Below are positions 26,201 through 35,603 of a stretch of DNA of 64,000 nucleotides, piece by piece (within the stretch, counting starts at the first letter, position 1; each line of letters begins with the position of its first letter). The translations under genes were made by a program, and so were the position numbers. The DNA is taken from positions 1-64,000 of the forward strand of contig JAFPVW010000023.1 in assembly GCA_017395215.1 (NCBI GenBank), written 5' to 3'. Below the pieces are notes generated by a model, which saw nothing but the letters and a program-made list of their open reading frames with translations, had not been told where the DNA came from and searched no databases. This DNA is from Prevotella sp. (lineage in GTDB: Bacteria; Bacteroidota; Bacteroidia; Bacteroidales; Bacteroidaceae).

Positions 26201-28308
26201 GTTAGTTACTAAGTCTGCGGTGTTCCCGCCCGCTTCTACAGATGCGCTGATGGTGCCGCCGTCGGTGCCATAGCGGGCTGCCTTAAAGCTCACTTTCGTG
26301 GGAACAAACGTAAAGCCGTCCTCGGGGGTGATGGTCAGCGTGAGGGTGTTGTCGGCTGTGGCAGAAGAGGGGAACGAACTGCCCGTACCGTTATAGATGC
26401 GCGTCTGAGTGATATTAGCTTCGCCATCGGCTCCTTGATAGCTCAGCGTGCCGTCGACAGTCAGAGCCTGACCTGCGCTCCACTTCTTGGCAGCGAAGCC
26501 GGCACTCAGCTCGTTAGGTGTCATCACGGCATCATCTCCTTGACCGACTCCACCCTTGTCAAGATTGTAGCTGATGGTTCCGCTGATGTTCACGCCGGCA
26601 GCATCTTTCGACTGACCGCTGATGGTGACATCGCTGATGCAGAGCCACTTGCCCGTAGCATCGCCTGTGTACCAGGGGTAGACGCGGATTTGCAGCTGGT
26701 CGCCGTCGGCCAGACTGACCACAGGCGTGGCCGTCACCTCGTTCATCACCTTGTTCTCCATCTTTGTGGGTGAATAGATGGTGGTACGCGTGACGAAGCC
26801 GTCGGTCGAATAGTAGACGTGGCATAGCAGACCGTTGCCGCCACGGCCGCCCACTTTCATGGCGATGTTGCTGATGTCGAGCTTCTTACCGTCTGGAGCG
26901 GTGACGGTGAACTGCACGTACTGATTGGGCGAATCGTCCTCGGCCTTCACCCATGCGCCGCCGTCGCTGGTGCTCACCATCAGTCCGCTCTCAGCATTGT
27001 TGCCATACTTCACCATGCCTGTCACTTTAGCGTCGGCAGCCGTGGCGAGTCCGTTGACGATGGGAGCGTCAGTAGCTGTCAGCGCCCATGTCACGGTGAA
27101 GGGGTCGCCGCCGCCAAGCTCAATGCCGTTGACCGTCAGGGGCACGCTGATTGTCTTGTCGCCGATGGTGGCGGTGACGCTGCCGTTGAAGGTGCCAGCC
27201 GCCGCAACGGATACCTTGGCATAGATGGTCTTGATGAGCGTGCCGTTGGTGTAGTTAGCTGTGAGAGTGGCCTGCCAGTTCTGCTTGTCGGTGGAAAGCA
27301 GAATGCCCTCGGTGGCGCTGATAGTGGAGGTGCCGGTAGCGGGGGCCAGTCCCAAGCCGCTCAGCGTCAGCTCCTTGATCCCCGACTGCCCTACATAGAC
27401 ATCGCCGAGGTCGGCGGTAGCAGGGGTAAATGCCAGGTCGGTGGGTATCACGATGTTGTCGGCAAGGATACCCTGCTCCTTCATCAGCTGTGCGCAGAGG
27501 CGGGCAGCCGTGAGGGCTCCCGTCAGGTTGTAGTGGGTATTGTCTGCTTCACCGCCTTTGTCAAACAGAGCGGCGTAGCACTTGTCGTAGGTGCCGTAGC
27601 TCTCATAGAGATTCTTGGTGGCCGTCGTCATGTCGATGAAGGCAACGCCCTGCTCGGTGGCCAGTTGCTTCATGTGGTAGCTGTAGTCCATCGTGTGGTC
27701 GTTGGCAGCCACCTTCTGGCCTGTCTTGTACTCGCCGTTTACCAGAGCGTCGTACTTATCGCCCAGGTCGTGGCGGCCAGGGCGGGTGATGGTGCTGCCG
27801 CTGAAGTAGCACCGGCAGACGGCCGATACCAGAACGGGGATGGCACCCTTGGCCTTCACTTCGTCGATAATCTGCTTCAGACACGCTTTGTAGGTTGTCG
27901 AGGGTACGGTGCCGCGACCGTCTTTCTTCACTGCGGCAGCATTGGTGGCATCGCCCTTGGCGGTGTAGTACTGCTGCAGCTCCAGATTGTCAACGCCGCT
28001 GTACTTCTCGTCGTTGTGGGCGAACTGTATCAGCACGTAGTCGCCAGCGGCCACGCTGTTTTTGGCATTCTGCCACAGCTCGTTGTAGCCGCCCCGGCTG
28101 TCGCGTCCGCCCTTGGCATAGTTCACCGAGGTCAGCCGTTGGTGAGGAAGTTGCCGAAGTACATACCCCAGCCGCGTGTGTTGGTGGTGTTCTCATCGTA
28201 GAAAGCCATGGTGGAGTCACCCAGCGTGTGTACCTTTTTGGCGTTCGTTGTCAGGCTAATGCCGAATATCGTGGCTATCAGCAATGACCAAAGCGTAAGT
28301 TTTCTCAT
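23237..28308 (-). CDS. giant secreted CE12-CE8 pectin esterase fusion, with one frameshift
   Basis: About 1690 codons if repaired. The true start is ATG 28308 (MRKLTLWSLLIATIFGISLTTNA signal, then KVHTLGDSTMAFYDEN, SGNH block I). A missing base near 28135 breaks the frame after GNFLTNG; the long ORF (28126 to 23237, 1629 aa) resumes at TSVNYAKGGRDSRGG. Order after the CE12 domain (FAHNDE, DNTHYN): choice-of-anchor/Ig-like unit, two carbohydrate-binding-like beta domains, an InlB B-repeat-like unit (FGYRFKEWQDATGATVGTKA), an Ig-like unit (VPANDASGISATGRITVSF), then CE8 pectin methylesterase (VLYGYQDTW, GRTDYLCGKG, LGRPWGSG), a fibronectin-like unit and the shared tail (IFNLSGQRVSGSYKGIVI). It would remove acetyl and methyl esters from pectin. 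Whether the frameshift is real or an error is open. Confidence 0.88.
28132..28142 (-). other. frameshift site in CE12-CE8 gene
   Basis: On the minus strand AACGGCTGACCTCGGTG reads Asn-Gly-stop in the signal-peptide frame; adding one base after GG gives Asn-Gly-Leu-Thr-Ser-Val-Asn, which joins the conserved SGNH block on both sides. Confidence 0.85.
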
Positions 28309-28340
28309 ATTAGTAGTCCTTAATTAGTTTGTTTCGATTG

Positions 28341-28372
28341 CAAAATTATTGCTTTTTGCGCACTTATCGAAA
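28341..28372 (-). promoter_or_regulatory. promoter of the CE12-CE8 gene
   Basis: Minus-strand TAATTTTG (28341-28348) with TTTC 20 nt upstream. It supports the start at 28308, about 30 nt downstream, rather than the internal GTG at 28126. Confidence 0.7.
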
Positions 28373-28422
28373 TAAAAGGAGTTAAAGGGAGTTAAAGCCC
28401 TTTTCTTTTACGACAAAATTGT

Positions 28423-28430
28423 TATTTTTG
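28423..28430 (+). promoter_or_regulatory. -7 box for AI-2E family transporter gene
   Basis: TATTTTTG lies 8 bp before the ATG at 28439, so the transcript has a very short leader. The upstream -33 is poorly conserved. Divergent from the CE12-CE8 promoter. Confidence 0.5.
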
Positions 28431-28438
28431 CAGTCGAA

Positions 28439-29515
28439 ATGGAGAGAAAGCAGATAACATTCGATACGTTCGTGCGCGGATTCCTCGGCGTGGTAGTGGT
28501 GGTGGGCATCGTCATGCTGCTCAACAGGCTCAGCAGTGTGCTGGTGCCATTTTTCCTGGCGTGGCTGCTGTCCTACCTGTTGTTCCCGATGGTGAAGTTC
28601 TTTCAGTACCGCTGTCGGCTGAAGTTCCGCATTGCGGCCATCCTGCTGTCGTTCGTCGTGGCGGGTGGTGTTGCCACGGGCGTCTTCTGGCTGATGATTC
28701 CGCCGATGATTGAGGAGGGCGGGCGTGTGACGCAGCTTATCCTCCAATACGTGCAGACCGACGAGACGATGAGCAACATCCCGCGGATGATTCAGCAGTT
28801 CATCCATGAGAACATCGATATCGACCAGTTGAAGAAGCTCGTGACACAAGACGGTTTCATCGAGACGGTCAAGTCGGCCATCCCCAAGGTGTGGGCCGTC
28901 ATATCGCAGAGCATCAGCATCGTGTCGAGCGTCTTCTCACTGACGATGGTAGTTCTCTATACCTTATTTATATTACTCGACTACGAGGAGATTACCAAGG
29001 GCTGGCCGCAGTTGCTGCCACGCCGCTACCGTCCGTTTGCCAAGCATCTGGTGGCCGACGTCGAGGAGGGTATGAACAAGTACTTCCGCGGGCAGGCTCT
29101 GGTAGCACTCTGTGTGGGCATCCTTTTCAGTATCGGCTTCACTATCATCGACTTCCCGCTGGCTGTCGCCCTCGGTATGTTCATCGGACTGCTCAACATG
29201 GTGCCCTACCTCCAGCTCCTCGGCTTTATTCCAACCATCATTTTGGCCATTGTCAAGGCAGCCGATACGGGACAGAACTTCTGGCTCATCATGCTCATGG
29301 CCTTGGTGGTCTTCGCCGTGGTGCAGATTATTCAGGACACCGTCCTTGTTCCGAAGATCATGGGTCACGTCACGGGCCTCAACTCCGCCATCATCCTGCT
29401 GTCGCTCTCCATCTGGGGCTCCCTGCTCGGCATCCTCGGTATGATTATCGCCCTGCCGATGACCACGCTGCTCATCAACTACTATCAGAAGTACTTCATC
29501 AAGCAGGTGAAGTAG
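28439..29515 (+). CDS. AI-2E/PerM family membrane transporter (UPF0118)
   Basis: A 358-aa polytopic membrane protein. Two early hydrophobic segments (FLGVVVVVGIVMLLNRL, LVPFFLAWLLSYLLFP), a third at about residues 65-90, a soluble amphipathic region at about 95-155, then further helices (MVVLYTLFILLDYEEI, FIGLLNMVPYLQLLGFIPTI, LALPMTT-type end). The central GxxxxxVPYLG-like loop (GLLNMVPYLQLLGF) and VLVPKIMGHVTGLN are hallmarks of this family, whose members export small molecules or act as ion/proton antiporters; the E. coli relatives TqsA and PerM are examples. No link to pectin genes is evident; it is probably a housekeeping gene between two polysaccharide regions. Nearly leaderless transcript. 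Confidence 0.88.
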   Translation: MERKQITFDTFVRGFLGVVVVVGIVMLLNRLSSVLVPFFLAWLLSYLLFPMVKFFQYRCRLKFRIAAILLSFVVAGGVATGVFWLMIPPMIEEGGRVTQLILQYVQTDETMSNIPRMIQQFIHENIDIDQLKKLVTQDGFIETVKSAIPKVWAVISQSISIVSSVFSLTMVVLYTLFILLDYEEITKGWPQLLPRRYRPFAKHLVADVEEGMNKYFRGQALVALCVGILFSIGFTIIDFPLAVALGMFIGLLNMVPYLQLLGFIPTIILAIVKAADTGQNFWLIMLMALVVFAVVQIIQDTVLVPKIMGHVTGLNSAIILLSLSIWGSLLGILGMIIALPMTTLLINYYQKYFIKQVK

Positions 29516-29611
29516 TCCGATTTACAGAACAGATTAGGACATTCGTTGAATTTATTATTCTCTTTCAAGGCTTTTAGCTACTTTTGTTCCCTGAAAGCAA
29601 ATCAAACTTGA

Positions 29612-31621
29612 ATGAAGAATATGAACAGGATTAAGAAACAATTTGAGCGAAGGTTGACCATAGTGGCTCTCGCCCTTTTCTGTTTGACTTATGCCTACGC
29701 TGACAACGTTGTCATTGGCGACGTGAATGGCGACGGTAAGGTTGACAAAGACGATATCAGCACACTCGTCAGCTATATCCTTGGGGACACCACGGACAGC
29801 TTCAACAATGAGGTCGCTGACGTAAACGGCGACGAGGCCATCAACATTGCCGACGTGGCGGCCATCATCGACCTGATGCAGAACAGTGTGGCCGACGAGA
29901 CGAAAAACCTGGTGACAATCTTCTATGACGGCTCGACGGCCACGGTGAGCGTGGCCAGTAATGTGGCTCAGTACGTTACCCCGACCGTCGAGGGCGCGCA
30001 CGTCAGCATCAGCCAGTCGAACACTGATGCCGTTGACGGTGACGAGATTACCTACCAGCTCAGCGGTTCGACGACCGATGGCGAATTTTCACTGACAGGT
30101 GCATACAAATGTACCATCGCCCTCGCTGGACTGACACTGACAAACCCCGACGGAGCAGCCATCAACATCTCCAACTCAAAGCGCATACAACTCAGTGCCA
30201 AGAAGGACACCGAGAACACGCTGACCGACGGTGCCGACGGCTCGCAGAAGGCTTGCATCTATAGCAAGGGCCAGCTACAGCTGCAGGGCAACGGCACGCT
30301 GAACGTCGTGGGTAATACCAAACACGGCATTAAGAGCGCGTCGTACATCTCGGTGAAGAACCTGACGCTGAACATCACCGGGGCCGTGGGCGACGGCATC
30401 AGTTGCGAGGAGTATATGCTCATAAAGAGTGGCACGGTGACCATCAGTGGCACGGGCGACGACGGCATACAGTGCGACTTGGGCAGCAGCTACTCAGGTG
30501 CCACCACCGACCATGAGGACGAGGACACGGGCAACATATACATCGAGGGAGGCTTGCTGACCGTCAATGTCAGTGCCGCTGCCGCCAAAGGCGTGAAGAG
30601 CGAGGGCGACCTTATCATCAGCGGAGGCACCGTCAGTGCCACTACCACTGGTGGCGGTGCCTGGGACGAGGACGAACTCGACACCAAGGGAAGCTGCGGA
30701 CTGAGTGCTGACCGCGACATGACTATCAGCGGCGGCACGCTCATACTGAAGAGCAGTGGCGCTGGCGGCAAGTGTCTGAAGTGTGACAGTACGCTGACCG
30801 TCAGCGGCGAGGCCGACATCACGGGCACGGCTACAGGCACGAAATACACCTATATCTACAACGGCACCACTTACTCGTCGTCGCCCAAGGCTATCAAGGC
30901 TGGCACGAAGACCGTGGCGGAGGGGGAAAATACCAGCCGCGCCTACTTTCCTGGTGGCGGTGGCAACCCGCCTGGGGGTGGCGGTGGCGGTAACCCGCCT
31001 GGAGGCGGCGATCAGGGTGGCCCTGGCCAGCAGGACCAAGTAAAGTATGACTATGCAGGTGGCATTGTCATCACGGGCGGCACAATCTTTGCTAAATCGG
31101 CTAACCATGAGGCCATCGAGTCGAAGAGTACTATCGACATCTTGGGCGGCTATGTCTATGCCGAGTCGAGCGACGACGCCGTCAACTCGGCCAGCGACTT
31201 TACCGTCACGGGCGGCTACCTGATGGGCAACTCCAGCGGCAACGACGGACTCGACGCCAACGGCGACTTCTACATTAAGGGCGGCAACGTCGTGGCCGTG
31301 GCTACCCAGCAGCCCGAGGTGGGCATCGACGCCAACACCGAGGGCGGCAAGCAGCTCTACATCACGGGCGGCAACGTCGTGGCCATCGGCGGTCTGGAGA
31401 GTGGGTCGAGCGTCAGCATCTCGAAGAGCTCGGTCAGCTACTCGAAGGGCGCGTGGTATCAGTTCAAGAACGGCTCTACGGTGGCCTTCGCCTTCAAGGT
31501 GCCCTCGAACAACAGCATGGGCAGCGGCATGACCATCTGTGCCCCGTCGTCGCCCTCGGTGTCGAAGGTGACGTCGGTCAGCGGCACCACCTTCTGGAAC
31601 GGCTACGGCGCCACGGAGTAG
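29612..31621 (+). CDS. dockerin-containing Cthe_2159-like carbohydrate-binding protein
   Basis: A 669-aa secreted protein. After a signal peptide (TIVALALFCLTYAYA) residues about 33-93 form a type I dockerin-like pair of calcium loops: DVNGDGKVDKDDISTLVSYI and DVNGDEAINIADVAAIIDLM. The rest is a beta-helical domain with repeated Gly-Gly-Thr turns (LNITGAVGDGISCEEY, VTISGTGDDGIQCDLG, LIISGGTVSATT, GYVYAESSDDAVNSAS, GNDGLDANGDFYIKGG), matching the Cthe_2159-like carbohydrate-binding family, whose founding member binds cellulose and polygalacturonate. A proline/glycine spacer of about 30 aa (GGGGNPPGGGG...) interrupts the helix near residue 460. A pectin-binding role fits the context. Dockerins in Bacteroidota do not necessarily imply a cellulosome. 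Confidence 0.82.
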   Translation: MKNMNRIKKQFERRLTIVALALFCLTYAYADNVVIGDVNGDGKVDKDDISTLVSYILGDTTDSFNNEVADVNGDEAINIADVAAIIDLMQNSVADETKNLVTIFYDGSTATVSVASNVAQYVTPTVEGAHVSISQSNTDAVDGDEITYQLSGSTTDGEFSLTGAYKCTIALAGLTLTNPDGAAINISNSKRIQLSAKKDTENTLTDGADGSQKACIYSKGQLQLQGNGTLNVVGNTKHGIKSASYISVKNLTLNITGAVGDGISCEEYMLIKSGTVTISGTGDDGIQCDLGSSYSGATTDHEDEDTGNIYIEGGLLTVNVSAAAAKGVKSEGDLIISGGTVSATTTGGGAWDEDELDTKGSCGLSADRDMTISGGTLILKSSGAGGKCLKCDSTLTVSGEADITGTATGTKYTYIYNGTTYSSSPKAIKAGTKTVAEGENTSRAYFPGGGGNPPGGGGGGNPPGGGDQGGPGQQDQVKYDYAGGIVITGGTIFAKSANHEAIESKSTIDILGGYVYAESSDDAVNSASDFTVTGGYLMGNSSGNDGLDANGDFYIKGGNVVAVATQQPEVGIDANTEGGKQLYITGGNVVAIGGLESGSSVSISKSSVSYSKGAWYQFKNGSTVAFAFKVPSNNSMGSGMTICAPSSPSVSKVTSVSGTTFWNGYGATE

Positions 31622-31633
31622 CGGCGCGCGCGG

Positions 31634-34600
31634 CTAACGCCTCAGCACGGCCCGGCCACGGGCAAGATACACACCCCTCGACGGACGGTCAACCTTGACA
31701 CCGCCGAGGGTGTAGTATGTTTCGGGGTATGCGGGGCTGACGGCCGTGGCGCCGGCCGTCGCCTGCTGCAGGTAGGCATCGACATCCTCAACGAACTGGA
31801 TATCGAGGATGTCGCTCTTGCCCGTTGTGGAGGTCAGGCCGAAGATGGTCTGGCCCATGCATACCGAGGGGCGGTCGCCGCTGAAGTTGTCGTAGAGGTT
31901 GCTCTTCGTCATGTCCCAGGCGATGACCTGCTGTTTCTGGCCGTCGATGGTGACCTCGCTGACGGTGGTGGGAGCCACCTGCGAACCCTTGTTCGTGCCG
32001 TTGAGCCACCAGAGGTAGCTGGCGCCAGTGGTCGTCTTCAGGTTCGTGCCGCGCACGACGAGATTATTCTGCGTACTGGCGATGGTATAGTCAAGGTTGC
32101 CGTAATTCAGCGTCAGCGCCACATTGTTGGCCCCCGTCCCGGCATTGACGTGGATGATGTTCTGCTTCGTGTCGTAGGTGATGTTCGAGGCACTGACACG
32201 GCCAGCGTCGCCCGTCGTCCACTGGTTGCAGACGAACTTGTAGCGGTCGGGGTTCTCCTCGTAGCCGCTCATTAGGCGCATGTAGTACAGGCCGGGAATC
32301 AGCGTCGACGACGAGGCCGTCAGGCGCACGACGAACTTCTCCTTGGCGTTGCCGTCATTGTCGACGGCCAATGCGGCAGGTATGGCGTACTCCACGTTAT
32401 AAAAACCGTTCTCGGCGTTCTTGGCCGACGAGGCCACGGTGATGTCGGCAATCTTCTTGCCATCGACGGAGAGCGTGCCCTTGCGGCCCTTGTCGGCTGT
32501 AGTAAAGCGAAGCATGACGGCGAGGCTGTCCTTCACACCTTTCTTATTATAGAGCGTGTACTGGATGTAGCCGTTGGCGCGGGCGTCGCGGTAGGCTTCG
32601 CCGTTGTAGTTGCCCGTGGTCGACTCGCTGGAGTACTTGACCTCGTGGCCGGCCTCGCTCTGCTGTTCGCCGGGAGCCACGAAGTCGAGCGTGCGCTCGG
32701 CCAGTGCGGCAGCGGCATTCTCGTCGGCTGCCATCGAGCTCTTCTTGAAGTTCTCCTCGGTCTGCTGGTACCAGTAGCAGGCGTAGCGGGCGTGGTGGAT
32801 CTTGTAGAAGGGTACAAGCTTGAGCGTCGACCACTTGTAGCTGTCGACGCCGGGACGGCTGACGTCGATTGTGAACGTCAGCTCAGGCGTGCGCAGACGC
32901 TCGATGCGGCTCAGCACGTCGGCGCGGTTGCCGATGAGCATCGGGGCCGTCGTCAGCTTCTTCGACGAGGCCATCGAGCCGGGGGCGTGGTCCATACGAC
33001 CGGCACCGGCATACTCGTTCTGCAGCTTCTCGCCGTCGGAAGTCTGAGCAGCCAGGAGGATGGGACCGTACTTGAAGGCGATATAGTCGGTGTAGTTGGG
33101 GCACGTCTCGTAGCGCAGCTCCATGGGCAGGCTGACCTCTATCTTGTCGCCCTCGGCCCAGTCGCGGCTGACGGTGGCATAGCTGGCGGTGCCCTGCTTG
33201 ACGGTGATGTCAACGGGCTGACCGTTGACCGCAATGGCAAAGCCCTCGCCGACCCACTGCGGGTGACGGATGGCCACGGTGTAGTGGCCGGCCTTGCCGA
33301 TGGTGAGGGTCGTCGCCTGCTGGTCGGGGAAGGCGGTCTCCTGGGTGACAACAAAGTCGTCGCTCACGAGCGAAGAGGGGGTGAAGAGGTTGACGTAGAG
33401 CGTCTCCTTGCCGTCGTGGCTGTAGATGAAGTGACCGTACTTGGAGTGGTTCTCCATGCCCGTGCCCACGCAGCACCACATGCCCTGGTTCACCTTTGAG
33501 TAGATGCGGTAGCCCTGTGGGCGCAGGGTGGTGAAGTAGACGTAGCCGCCGGTCTCAGGGTCCTGGGTCGAAAGGATGTGGTTCCACGTGGCCTGCTCGT
33601 AGAAGTCGACGTACTTGGCATCGCCGGTGCGGTCGGCCAGCATCTCGCTGAGCTTCAGCATGTTGTTCGTGTTGCACGACTCCGGTCCGTCGAGCTGGTC
33701 GATGTAGCGGTTGCTGTTGCTCTTCGACAGGAAGTGCTCGCCAACAGAGTTGCCGCCGATGCAGACGGTGCGGTTCTTGGCCACGTCGGTCCAGAAATTC
33801 TCGGCGGCCTTGCGGTAGGTCGTTGCCGTCTTGTCAAGCTCGTAGATGCGCTCAAAGCCGATGTACTTCGGCACCTGCGTGTTGGCGTGCTTGCCGTCGA
33901 GGAACGTGGTGTTGAGCGTCTGCATGTTGTTGATCATGTCCTTGTGCGAGTATTTCTTGGCCGCCGTCAGGTACTTCTTGTCGCCAAAGATCTGGTAGGC
34001 GTCGAGCAGCGTCTCGTTCATGCCGCCGTGCTCACAGCCGAGGAAGCCCTGGAAGGCGCTCTCCGACACCTTCGCCACGAGATTGACGCTCCAGTCGGCC
34101 ATCTTGTGGAACAGTTCCTTGGCCACGTCGCTATGGGCGTAGACGTAGGCATCGCGCAGACCGGCCAGCACCTTGTGCTGACAGTAGAACGGCACCCAGC
34201 CCCAGTTGCCCTGAATCTTCGACAGGTCGCCCTTGTAGAGGGCCTTCCACGAGTCGTTGATGGGCTGGCCGCCGATGAAGCCGTAAAGCCCCTCGGTGTT
34301 CTGGTCGTACTGGTCCTGGCAGTCCTTAAGTACCTCGAGCATATAGTCCAAGCGCTGTTTCAGCTTGGTGCGCTGCGCCTCGTCGTGCGAGGCGGCGTAG
34401 GCCATAGCCAATGCCGACACATAGTGGCCGCCGACGTGGCCGCTCAGGTCGAAGCCCGCGTCGCCGCCCCAGTTGGGGAAGTTGGGGTGCTTCGTCAGCC
34501 AGTTATAGTACTTGCTGGTCTTGTCGGTGGTCGATGCCAGTCCGGCCTGGCGCACGAAGGGTGTCAGCAGGCGGTTGACGTCGTACTTCATCAGCAGTTC

Positions 34601-34750
34601 GATGTTTTTGTCCAAGGCGGTCTTCATCGGACCGTCGAGCAGGGTGACCTCCTGCAGGTCGAAGTGCTTCGGGTAGAGCAGGCTCTGGGCCTGGGCGCTA
34701 ATGCATAACATGGTGGCCAGACCTATGGTTAGCAATCTCTGTCGTTTCAT
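31634..34750 (-). CDS. beta-L-arabinofuranosidase, GH127/GH146 type
   Basis: A 1038-aa secreted protein (signal MKRQRLLTIGLATMLCISAQAQ). The catalytic (alpha/alpha)6 barrel has LQEVTLLDGPMKTALDKN, FDLSGHVGGHYVSALAM, CEHGGMNETLLDAY, ESCNTNNMLKLSEML and MWCCVGTGMENHSKYG; the Cys clusters with Glu are the zinc/thiol catalytic set of GH127-type enzymes, which cleave beta-L-arabinofuranose. The length and the DUF4986-like part (about residues 660-790) fit GH146/GH127 from pectin loci. An extra C-terminal region of about 200 aa ends with the shared tail (YYTLGGVKVDRPSRGVYL). Convergent with the dockerin gene (12 bp between stops). GH127 versus GH146 cannot be settled by eye. Confidence 0.87.
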   Translation of the reverse strand: MKRQRLLTIGLATMLCISAQAQSLLYPKHFDLQEVTLLDGPMKTALDKNIELLMKYDVNRLLTPFVRQAGLASTTDKTSKYYNWLTKHPNFPNWGGDAGFDLSGHVGGHYVSALAMAYAASHDEAQRTKLKQRLDYMLEVLKDCQDQYDQNTEGLYGFIGGQPINDSWKALYKGDLSKIQGNWGWVPFYCQHKVLAGLRDAYVYAHSDVAKELFHKMADWSVNLVAKVSESAFQGFLGCEHGGMNETLLDAYQIFGDKKYLTAAKKYSHKDMINNMQTLNTTFLDGKHANTQVPKYIGFERIYELDKTATTYRKAAENFWTDVAKNRTVCIGGNSVGEHFLSKSNSNRYIDQLDGPESCNTNNMLKLSEMLADRTGDAKYVDFYEQATWNHILSTQDPETGGYVYFTTLRPQGYRIYSKVNQGMWCCVGTGMENHSKYGHFIYSHDGKETLYVNLFTPSSLVSDDFVVTQETAFPDQQATTLTIGKAGHYTVAIRHPQWVGEGFAIAVNGQPVDITVKQGTASYATVSRDWAEGDKIEVSLPMELRYETCPNYTDYIAFKYGPILLAAQTSDGEKLQNEYAGAGRMDHAPGSMASSKKLTTAPMLIGNRADVLSRIERLRTPELTFTIDVSRPGVDSYKWSTLKLVPFYKIHHARYACYWYQQTEENFKKSSMAADENAAAALAERTLDFVAPGEQQSEAGHEVKYSSESTTGNYNGEAYRDARANGYIQYTLYNKKGVKDSLAVMLRFTTADKGRKGTLSVDGKKIADITVASSAKNAENGFYNVEYAIPAALAVDNDGNAKEKFVVRLTASSSTLIPGLYYMRLMSGYEENPDRYKFVCNQWTTGDAGRVSASNITYDTKQNIIHVNAGTGANNVALTLNYGNLDYTIASTQNNLVVRGTNLKTTTGASYLWWLNGTNKGSQVAPTTVSEVTIDGQKQQVIAWDMTKSNLYDNFSGDRPSVCMGQTIFGLTSTTGKSDILDIQFVEDVDAYLQQATAGATAVSPAYPETYYTLGGVKVDRPSRGVYLARGRAVLRR

Positions 34751-34783
34751 CTGTTTTTCGCTTTTAGTTACTTGTTTTGGCTA

Positions 34784-34814
34784 CAAAAGTACGCATTTTC
34801 CGCGAAAAAGCAAA
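34784..34814 (-). promoter_or_regulatory. promoter of GH127/GH146 gene
   Basis: Minus-strand TACTTTTG (34784-34791) with TTTG 19 nt upstream; 33 nt before the ATG at 34750. Confidence 0.7.
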
Positions 34815-34831
34815 CAATAAGAGGGAAACAT

Positions 34832-34863
34832 TTTGGCGGTTAGCGCGAAAAACAGTAATTTTG
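34832..34863 (+). promoter_or_regulatory. promoter of lipoprotein gene at 34915
   Basis: TTTG (34832-34835), exactly 20 nt, then TAATTTTG (34856-34863): a full consensus match, divergent from the arabinofuranosidase promoter. Confidence 0.8.
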
Positions 34864-34914
34864 CAGCCTGAAACGACAACGAGATACTTTTTTGAGACAA
34901 ATAAACATTAGAAA

Positions 34915-35535
34915 ATGAAGAAAGACAAGCTGAGAATGATGGCAATAGCCGCAAGTGCTTTGCTGTTGACGACAGGTTTCACGGCCTGTGGTGGTGACGA
35001 TGACGACGACCCCATTCAGGAGACTGAGGAGCAGAAGTCGTACTTCGACCGCGAACTGGAAACTGCCGATGTGACCTACGAGGTGAGACTGGGCAAGGAC
35101 GAACTGAGCCTTTATGATGTGGAAGTGGAATACCGTGGCGATGACAAGAAGGACAACACCATCACGATGACCAATGCCACGTGGAGCAAAACATACCACC
35201 TGACCAAGGCTTCGCTGCCCGGTGACTTCGTGCTGCGCGCTAGACCGAAACTGAAGGAAGGTCTGCAGTTGGATAAGGATGCTAAGTTCGAAGTGGGCTG
35301 CATCACGAAGATTATCGTGAAGGTGAAAAACAAGTATGGTCGTCTCATCTGCGATGTCGACGGTATGGGATTGGTGCAGACCGAGTTCGTGACGATGACT
35401 ACAGAGCAAATCGTGAATCCGTGGAGCTCGTGGGCCTCAGATTTGATGGGCTCGCTGTTCAGCCAGGATAAGAAAACAGTCGAGGTGTACGACAACAAGA
35501 TAGTCTACAACGACATGACACAGCGCTACTGGTAA
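34915..35535 (+). CDS. lipoprotein of unknown function
   Basis: A 206-aa lipoprotein: MKKDKLRMMAIAASALLLTTGFTAC, then an acidic GGDDDDDP spacer of the kind that directs lipoproteins to the cell surface in Bacteroidota. The mature part is a beta-rich domain (ADVTYEVRLGKDELSLYDV, TMTNATWSKTYHL, GDFVLRARPKLKEGL, KITYIIVKVKN-like) with no motif I recognise. It has its own strong promoter and is followed by a 60-bp perfect palindrome, so it is probably monocistronic. Divergent from the arabinofuranosidase gene and convergent with GH51. Confidence 0.8.
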   Translation: MKKDKLRMMAIAASALLLTTGFTACGGDDDDDPIQETEEQKSYFDRELETADVTYEVRLGKDELSLYDVEVEYRGDDKKDNTITMTNATWSKTYHLTKASLPGDFVLRARPKLKEGLQLDKDAKFEVGCITKIIVKVKNKYGRLICDVDGMGLVQTEFVTMTTEQIVNPWSSWASDLMGSLFSQDKKTVEVYDNKIVYNDMTQRYW

Positions 35536-35539
35536 TGCT

Positions 35540-35599
35540 GCAGAGGTAAGACGAAGGGGAGGGAACCGGCCGGTTCCCTCCCCTTCGTCTTACCTCTGC
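35540..35599. terminator. 60-bp perfect palindrome between convergent genes
   Basis: Two 30-bp arms without any loop (35540-35569 and 35570-35599), centre CCGG|CCGG, arms starting GCAGAGGTAAGACGAAGG. It fills the gap between the stop codons at 35535 and 35604. Probably a bidirectional terminator; a run of T is absent. Confidence 0.85.
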
Positions 35600-35603
35600 G
35601 GTA

